A stretch of DNA of 64,000 nt, from NCBI GenBank assembly GCA_020698575.1, contig CM036242.1:8254624-8318623 (forward strand), given 5' to 3'. Numbering within the stretch: the stretch's first letter is position 1; the number at the start of each line of letters is the position of its first letter. The notes under the pieces were generated by a model. The model was not told the origin of the DNA, ran no database searches, and saw nothing but the letters and a program-made list of their open reading frames with translations. This document shows, in pieces, positions 58,382 to 64,000 of this stretch. Position numbers and translations under genes: made by a program. Origin of the DNA: Bostrychus sinensis. Its lineage: Eukaryota > Chordata > Actinopteri > Gobiiformes > Eleotridae.

Positions 58382-59115
58382 TACCGTATTTTCCGGACTA
58401 TACGTCGCTCCGAAGTCGCACTAGATAAATAATGCATAATGAAGAAGAAAAAACGTATATAAGTTGCACTGGACTATAAGTCGCGTTTTTGGGGGGAAAT
58501 TTATTTTCCAAAATCTGACACCAAGAACAGACATTTCATCTTGAAAGACAAGTTATAGTAATAATAGAATAGAGAACAACAGCTGAATAGGTGTGCAGTT
58601 TGCTAACGTAACACATTGATGGTTATTCATCTACATGAAGCATAAACAACGAACTGAATAGGTGTCTCGTATGTTAACGTAATATATTAACAGTTATTCA
58701 CATAACTATAGCATAAAGAACATAATATAACAAGTTCACCAAACTCACCATCTCACTCCTAATCGCTAAATCCTTTAAATTCTTCATCTTCGGTGTCGCT
58801 TCTGAACAACTCCGCCAACTCCGGAGGTAGACGAAGCGCCGCTTCCTCCTCTGCGTGGCTGTCGTCAGACTCAGCATCAGTTCCATTTCCAATTATTCTG
58901 CTCTTTCTCAGTTGTCTTTATAGCCTAAGTTGTTAGTGGTAATGTTTACATTTTAAATTGTCAGTGGTGCAGGTGCAGCAGATGCTGGTACACAAGCCTA
59001 GAGCGCCCTCTAACCAACACCTGAAATATTTTAATATATAAGTCACACCTGAGTATACGTCGCACCCCTAGCCAGACTATGGAAAAAAGTGCGACTTATA
59101 GTTTGGAAAATACGA
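58382..59115 (-). mobile_element. pogo/Tigger-like deletion derivative, uninterrupted sister copy
   Basis: Starts TACCGTATTTTCCGGACTAT and ends with the complement of TATCGTATTTTCCAAAC. It is nearly identical in its body to 41942-43159 but lacks the LINE and a short segment near GAGCGCCCTCT. The same minus-strand acidic C-terminal fossil is readable (DSHAEEEAALRLPPELAELF, then RSDTEDEEFKGF). The conserved 64-codon minus-strand frame at 58698-58892 is the neighbouring frame of that fossil. Confidence 0.7.
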
Positions 59116-59390
59116 TATGCAAAAAGTTCAAATTTATTCTGTCTAGGTAAATTTGTTTTCCACATATTTGATAAATGCTTGTCTACACATAAAAAACAAG
59201 GACTACATTTCATTGTCAAGCTTACTGTGTGCTAAAAAGACAATGAAATAATAAAATAAACATTTTAACTAATTAAATTCTGGACAGTAAAAACCCTAAA
59301 TGGCTAGTTACTTTTTAAAAGGACTTGCCACTGTGGCCAGTGAGCAAAAAAGTTAATGTCAAACCTAATGTCGCTGCCACTCACATTACG

Positions 59391-62300
59391 CATCAGGCAC
59401 TGAGCATCACGCACTGAGCATCACGCACTGAGCATCACGCACTGAGCATCAGGCACTGAGCATCAGGCACTGAGCATCACGCACTGAGCATCAGGCACTG
59501 AGCATCACGCACTGAGCATCACGCACTGAGCATCAGGCACTGAGCATCAGGCACTGAGCATCACGCACTGAGCAGAGGGCACTGAGCATCAGGCACTGAG
59601 CATCACGCACTGAGCATCACGCACTGAGCAGAGGGCACTGAGCATCAGGCACTGAGCATCACGCACTGAGCATCAGGCACTGAGCATCAGGCACTGAGCA
59701 TCACGCACTGAGCATCAGGCACCTGAGCATCAGGCACTGAACATCAGGCACTGAGCATCACGCACTGAGCATCAGGCACTGAGGCACTGAGCATCACGCA
59801 CTGAGCATCAGGCACTGAGCATCAGGCACTGAACATCAGGCACTGAGCATCACGCACTGAGCATCAGGCACTGAGCATCACGCACTGAGCATCAGGCACT
59901 GAGCATCACGCACTGAGCATCAGGCACTGAGCATCACGCACTGAGCATCAGGCACTGAGCATCACGCACTGAGCATCACGCACTGAGCAGAGGGCACTGA
60001 GCATCAGGCACTGAGCATCACGCACTGAGCATCACGCACTGAGCATCACGCACTGAGCATCAGGCACTGAACATCAGGCACTGAGCATCACGCACTGAGC
60101 ATCAGGCACTGAGCATCACGCACTGAGCATCAGGCACTGAGCATCACGCACTGAGCATCAGGCACTGAGCATCACGCACTGAGCATCAGGCACTGAGCAT
60201 CACGCACTGAGCATCACGCACTGAGCAGAGGGCACTGAGCATCAGGCACTGAGCATCACGCACTGAGCATCACGCACTGAGCATCACGCACTGAGCATCA
60301 CGCACTGAGCATCAGGCACTGAGCATCACGCACTGAGCATCAGGCACTGAGCATCACGCACTGAGCATCACGCACTGAGCATCGGGCGCTGAGCATCGGG
60401 CGCTGAGCATCACGCACTGAGCATCACGCACTGAGCATCAGGCACTGAGCATCAGGCACTGAGCATCAGGCACTGAGCATCACGCACTGAGCATCAGGCA
60501 CTGAGCATCAGGCACTGAGCATCACGCACTGAGCATCAGGCACTGAGCATCGGGCGCTGAGCATCACGCACTGAGCATCACGCACTGAGCATCACGCACT
60601 GAGCATCAGGCACTGAGCATCACGCACTGAGCATCACGCACTGAGCATCAGGCACTGAGCATCACGCACTGAGCATCACGCACTGAGCATCAGGCACTGA
60701 GCATCACGCACTGAGCATCAGGCACTGAGCATCAGGCACTGAGCATCACGCACTGAGCATCACGCACTGAGCATCACGCACTGAGCATCAGGCACTGAGC
60801 ATCACGCACTGAGCATCAGGCACTGAGCATCACGCACTGAGCATCAGGCACTGAGCATCACGCACTGAGCATCACGCACTGAGCATCACGCACTGAGCAT
60901 CACGCACTGAGCATCAGGCGCTGAGCATCGGGCGCTGAGGCATCACGCACTGAGCATCAGGCACTGAGCATCACGCACTGAGCATCACGCACTGAGCGTC
61001 ACGCACTGAGCATCAGGCACTGAGCATCACGCACTGAGCATCGGGCACTGAGCATCACGCACTGAGCATCACGCACTGAGCATCAGGCACTGAGCATCGG
61101 CCTGAGCATCACGCACTGAGCATCAGGCACTGAGCATCAGGCACTGATCATCAGGCACTGAGCATCACGCACTGAGCATCGGGCACTGAGCATCGGGCAC
61201 TGAGCATCAGGCACTGAACATCACGCACTGAGCATCAGGCACTGAGCATCGGGCGCTGAGCATCACGCACTGAGCATCACCAGGCACTGAACATCAGGCA
61301 CTGAGCATCACGCACTGAGCATCAGGCACTGAGCATCACGCACTGAGCATCAGGCACTGAACATCAGGCACTGAGCATCACGCACTGAGCAGAGGGCACT
61401 GAGCATCAGGCACTGAGCATCACGCACTGAGCATCAGGCACTGAACATCAGGCACTGAGCATCACGCACTGAGCAGAGGGCACTGAGCATCAGGCACTGA
61501 GCATCACGCACTGAGCATCAGGCACTGAGCATCAGGCACTGAACATCAGGCACTGAGCATCACGCACTGAGCATCAGGCACTGAGCATCACGCACTGAGC
61601 ATCAGGCACTGAGCATCACGCACTGAGCATCAGGCACTGAGCATCACGCACTGAGCATCAGGCACTGAGCATCACGCACTGAGCATCACGCACTGAGCAG
61701 AGGGCACTGAGCATCAGGCACTGAGCATCACGCACTGAGCATCACGCACTGAGCATCACGCACTGAGCATCAGGCACTGAACATCAGGCACTGAGCATCA
61801 CGCACTGAGCATCAGGCACTGAGCATCACGCACTGAGCATCAGGCACTGAGCATCACGCACTGAGCATCAGGCACTGAGCATCACGCACTGAGCATCAGG
61901 CACTGAGCATCACGCACTGAGCATCACGCACTGAGCAGAGGGCACTGAGCATCAGGCACTGAGCATCACGCACTGAGCATCACGCACTGAGCATCACGCA
62001 CTGAGCATCACGCACTGAGCATCAGGCACTGAGCATCACGCACTGAGCATCAGGCACTGAGCATCACGCACTGAGCATCACGCACTGAGCATCGGGCGCT
62101 GAGCATCGGGCGCTGAGCATCACGCACTGAGCATCACGCACTGAGCATCAGGCACTGAGCATCAGGCACTGAGCATCAGGCACTGAGCATCACGCACTGA
62201 GCATCAGGCACTGAGCATCAGGCACTGAGCATCACGCACTGAGCATCAGGCACTGAGCATCGGGCGCTGAGCATCACGCACTGAGCATCACGCACTGAGC

Positions 62301-63709
62301 ATCACGCACTGAGCATCAGGCACTGAGCATCACGCACTGAGCATCACGCACTGAGCATCAGGCACTGAGCATCACGCACTGAGCATCACGCACTGAGCAT
62401 CAGGCACTGAGCATCACGCACTGAGCATCAGGCACTGAGCATCAGGCACTGAGCATCACGCACTGAGCATCACGCACTGAGCATCACGCACTGAGCATCA
62501 GGCACTGAGCATCACGCACTGAGCATCAGGCACTGAGCATCACGCACTGAGCATCAGGCACTGAGCATCACGCACTGAGCATCACGCACTGAGCATCACG
62601 CACTGAGCATCACGCACTGAGCATCAGGCGCTGAGCATCGGGCGCTGAGCATCACGCACTGAGCATCAGGCACTGAGCATCACGCACTGAGCATCACGCA
62701 CTGAGCGTCACGCACTGAGCATCAGGCACTGAGCATCACGCACTGAGCATCGGGCACTGAGCATCACGCACTGAGCATCACGCACTGAGCATCAGGCACT
62801 GAGCATCGGGCGCTGAGCATCACGCACTGAGCATCAGGCACTGAGCATCAGGCACTGAGCATCAGGCACTGAGCATCACGCACTGAGCATCGGGCACTGA
62901 GCATCGGGCACTGAGCATCAGGCACTGAACATCACGCACTGAGCATCAGGCACTGAGCATCGGGCGCTGAGCATCACGCACTGAGCATCACGCACTGAGC
63001 ATCAGGCACTGAGCATCACGCACTGAGCATCAGGCACTGAGCATCACGCACTGAGCATCAGGCACTGAGCATCACGCACTGAGCATCAGGCACTGAGCAT
63101 CACGCACTGAGCATCAGGCACTGAGCATCACGCACTGAGCATCAGGCACTGAGCATCGGGCGCTGAGCATCACGCACTGAGCATCACGCACTGAGCATCA
63201 GGCACTGAGCATCGGGCACTGAGCATCACGCACTGAGCATCACGCACTGAGCATCAGGCACTGAGCATCGGGCGCTGAGCATCACGCACTGAGCATCGGG
63301 CGCTGAGCATCACGCACTGAGCATCAGGCACTGAGCATCGGGCGCTGAGCATCACGCACTGAGCATCACGCACTGAGCATCAGGCACTGAGCATCGGGCA
63401 CTGAGCATCACGCACTGAGCATCACGCACTGAGCATCAGGCGCTGAGCATCGGGCGCTGAGCATCACGCACTGAGCATCGGGCGCTGAGCATCACGCACT
63501 GAGCATCAGGCACTGAGCATCGGGCACTGAGCATCGGGCACTGAGCATCACGCACTGAGCATCGGGCGCTGAGCATCACGCACTGAGCATCAGGCACTGA
63601 GCATCGGGCACTGAGCATCGGGCACTGAGCATCAGGCACTGAGCATCGGGCACTGAGCAGAGGGCACTGAGCATCAGGCACTGAGCATCGGGCACTGAGC
63701 AGAGGGCAC
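59391..63709. repeat. Large minisatellite: about 308 units of 14 bp
   Basis: The unit is GCACTGAGCATCAC, with variants ending CAG, CGG and GAGG and sometimes beginning GCG. It fills 4.3 kb almost without interruption. A segment of about 1.5 kb (59783-61279) recurs at 61493-62990 with an offset of 1,710 bp and the same order of rare variants, such as CAGAGG units, a doublet of CGGGCG units and a single GAGCGTC unit. Rare one- or two-base indels occur mainly in the first of the two segments. The 81-codon minus-strand frame at 63436-63681 is a by-product of variant units and is not a gene. Confidence 0.95.
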
Positions 63710-64000
63710 GGCTGCTGGAGGAGGCATCAAACCCTGGATCGTGTCAGTGTGACTGAATGACATTGTGTACAAAACTCAAAACACATAGAGATATGGAGTG
63801 AACTTGTGCTGATAGTGAACATTTTAAGCTTTCATGAAAATTTCAAGAATATTTTTAATAATTTTATTTATAAATCACTTTTCATTCCAAAGAATCTCAG
63901 AGTGCTACAGGTCTAAAAGCAATTAGATAGTTAAAATAAAAAACATACATCAACAAGATAATAAAAACACTAAACAGTCAAGTAAAAGCCTTTCTGAATA
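63710..64000. other. Sequence after the minisatellite
   Basis: Ordinary AT-rich sequence; no exon, RNA gene or repeat end was recognised before the window closes. Confidence 0.5.

Noticed and set aside
63436..63681. 81-codon minus-strand frame with PDAQCPMLSARCSV repeats
   Set aside because: It exists only where 14-bp units carry CGG or GAGG variants that remove TGA; it is part of the minisatellite.
59391..63709. CRISPR-like array
   Set aside because: Units are contiguous 14-mers without unique spacers, in a vertebrate-type genome.

Overview
This window looks like nuclear DNA of a ray-finned (probably teleost) fish. It is AT-rich and intron-like, with no compact coding organisation. It is filled with fish-typical mobile DNA: hAT, pogo/Tigger-like, PIF/Harbinger-like, piggyBac-like and Tc1-like relics, tRNA-derived SINE pieces, a Rex3/RTE-like LINE end with a (GATG)n tail, and other LINE 3' ends. 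There are also two large minisatellites. I see no bacterial, viral, rRNA or CRISPR feature.

The only host gene I can support is a tetraspanin, best matched to tspan4, on the + strand. Two consecutive coding exons are visible: 10834-10935 (34 codons) and 25995-26126 (44 codons). Both are flanked by good AG/GT splice sites and both are in phase 0. Together they encode most of the large extracellular loop, including CCG, PxxCC and a further cysteine. The intron between them is 15,059 bp. The preceding exon and the next exon (starting around the final PCYE cysteine) were not found by eye, so at least 10.8 kb upstream and 37.8 kb downstream also appear to be intronic. Nearly everything else in the window is repeat content of this one gene.

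Layout. 1-10.8 kb: upstream intron with a fold-back element, an antisense SINE, a Harbinger deletion derivative, a tandem 250-bp duplication, and two copies of one MITE in head-to-head inverted orientation just before the exon. 10.9-26.0 kb: inter-exon intron with hAT and piggyBac-like MITEs and a GTTAA/GGTACA-rich repeat complex. 26.1-49 kb: downstream intron with many MITEs, a local four-copy repeat cluster (29-36 kb), a nested transposon (36.8-39.6 kb), a Rex3-like end, a pogo-like element carrying a LINE insertion, a Tc1 relic, a CpG-rich block and LINE reverse-transcriptase fossils. 50.15-51.37 kb: 61 exact-length copies of a 20-bp unit, open in all three forward frames. 52-59 kb: more MITEs, including an LINE-free sister of the pogo-like element. 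59.39-63.71 kb: about 308 copies of a 14-bp unit, with a long internal duplication at 1,710-bp offset.

No new multi-gene system was found. The observations most worth following are the higher-order duplication in the 14-bp array, the three-frame-open 20-bp array, the large inverted repeat next to the tspan4 exon, and several cases where flanking duplications or empty sites show exactly how elements inserted. Family names for mobile elements rest on terminal motifs, target-site duplications and short peptide fossils read by eye, not on database matching.
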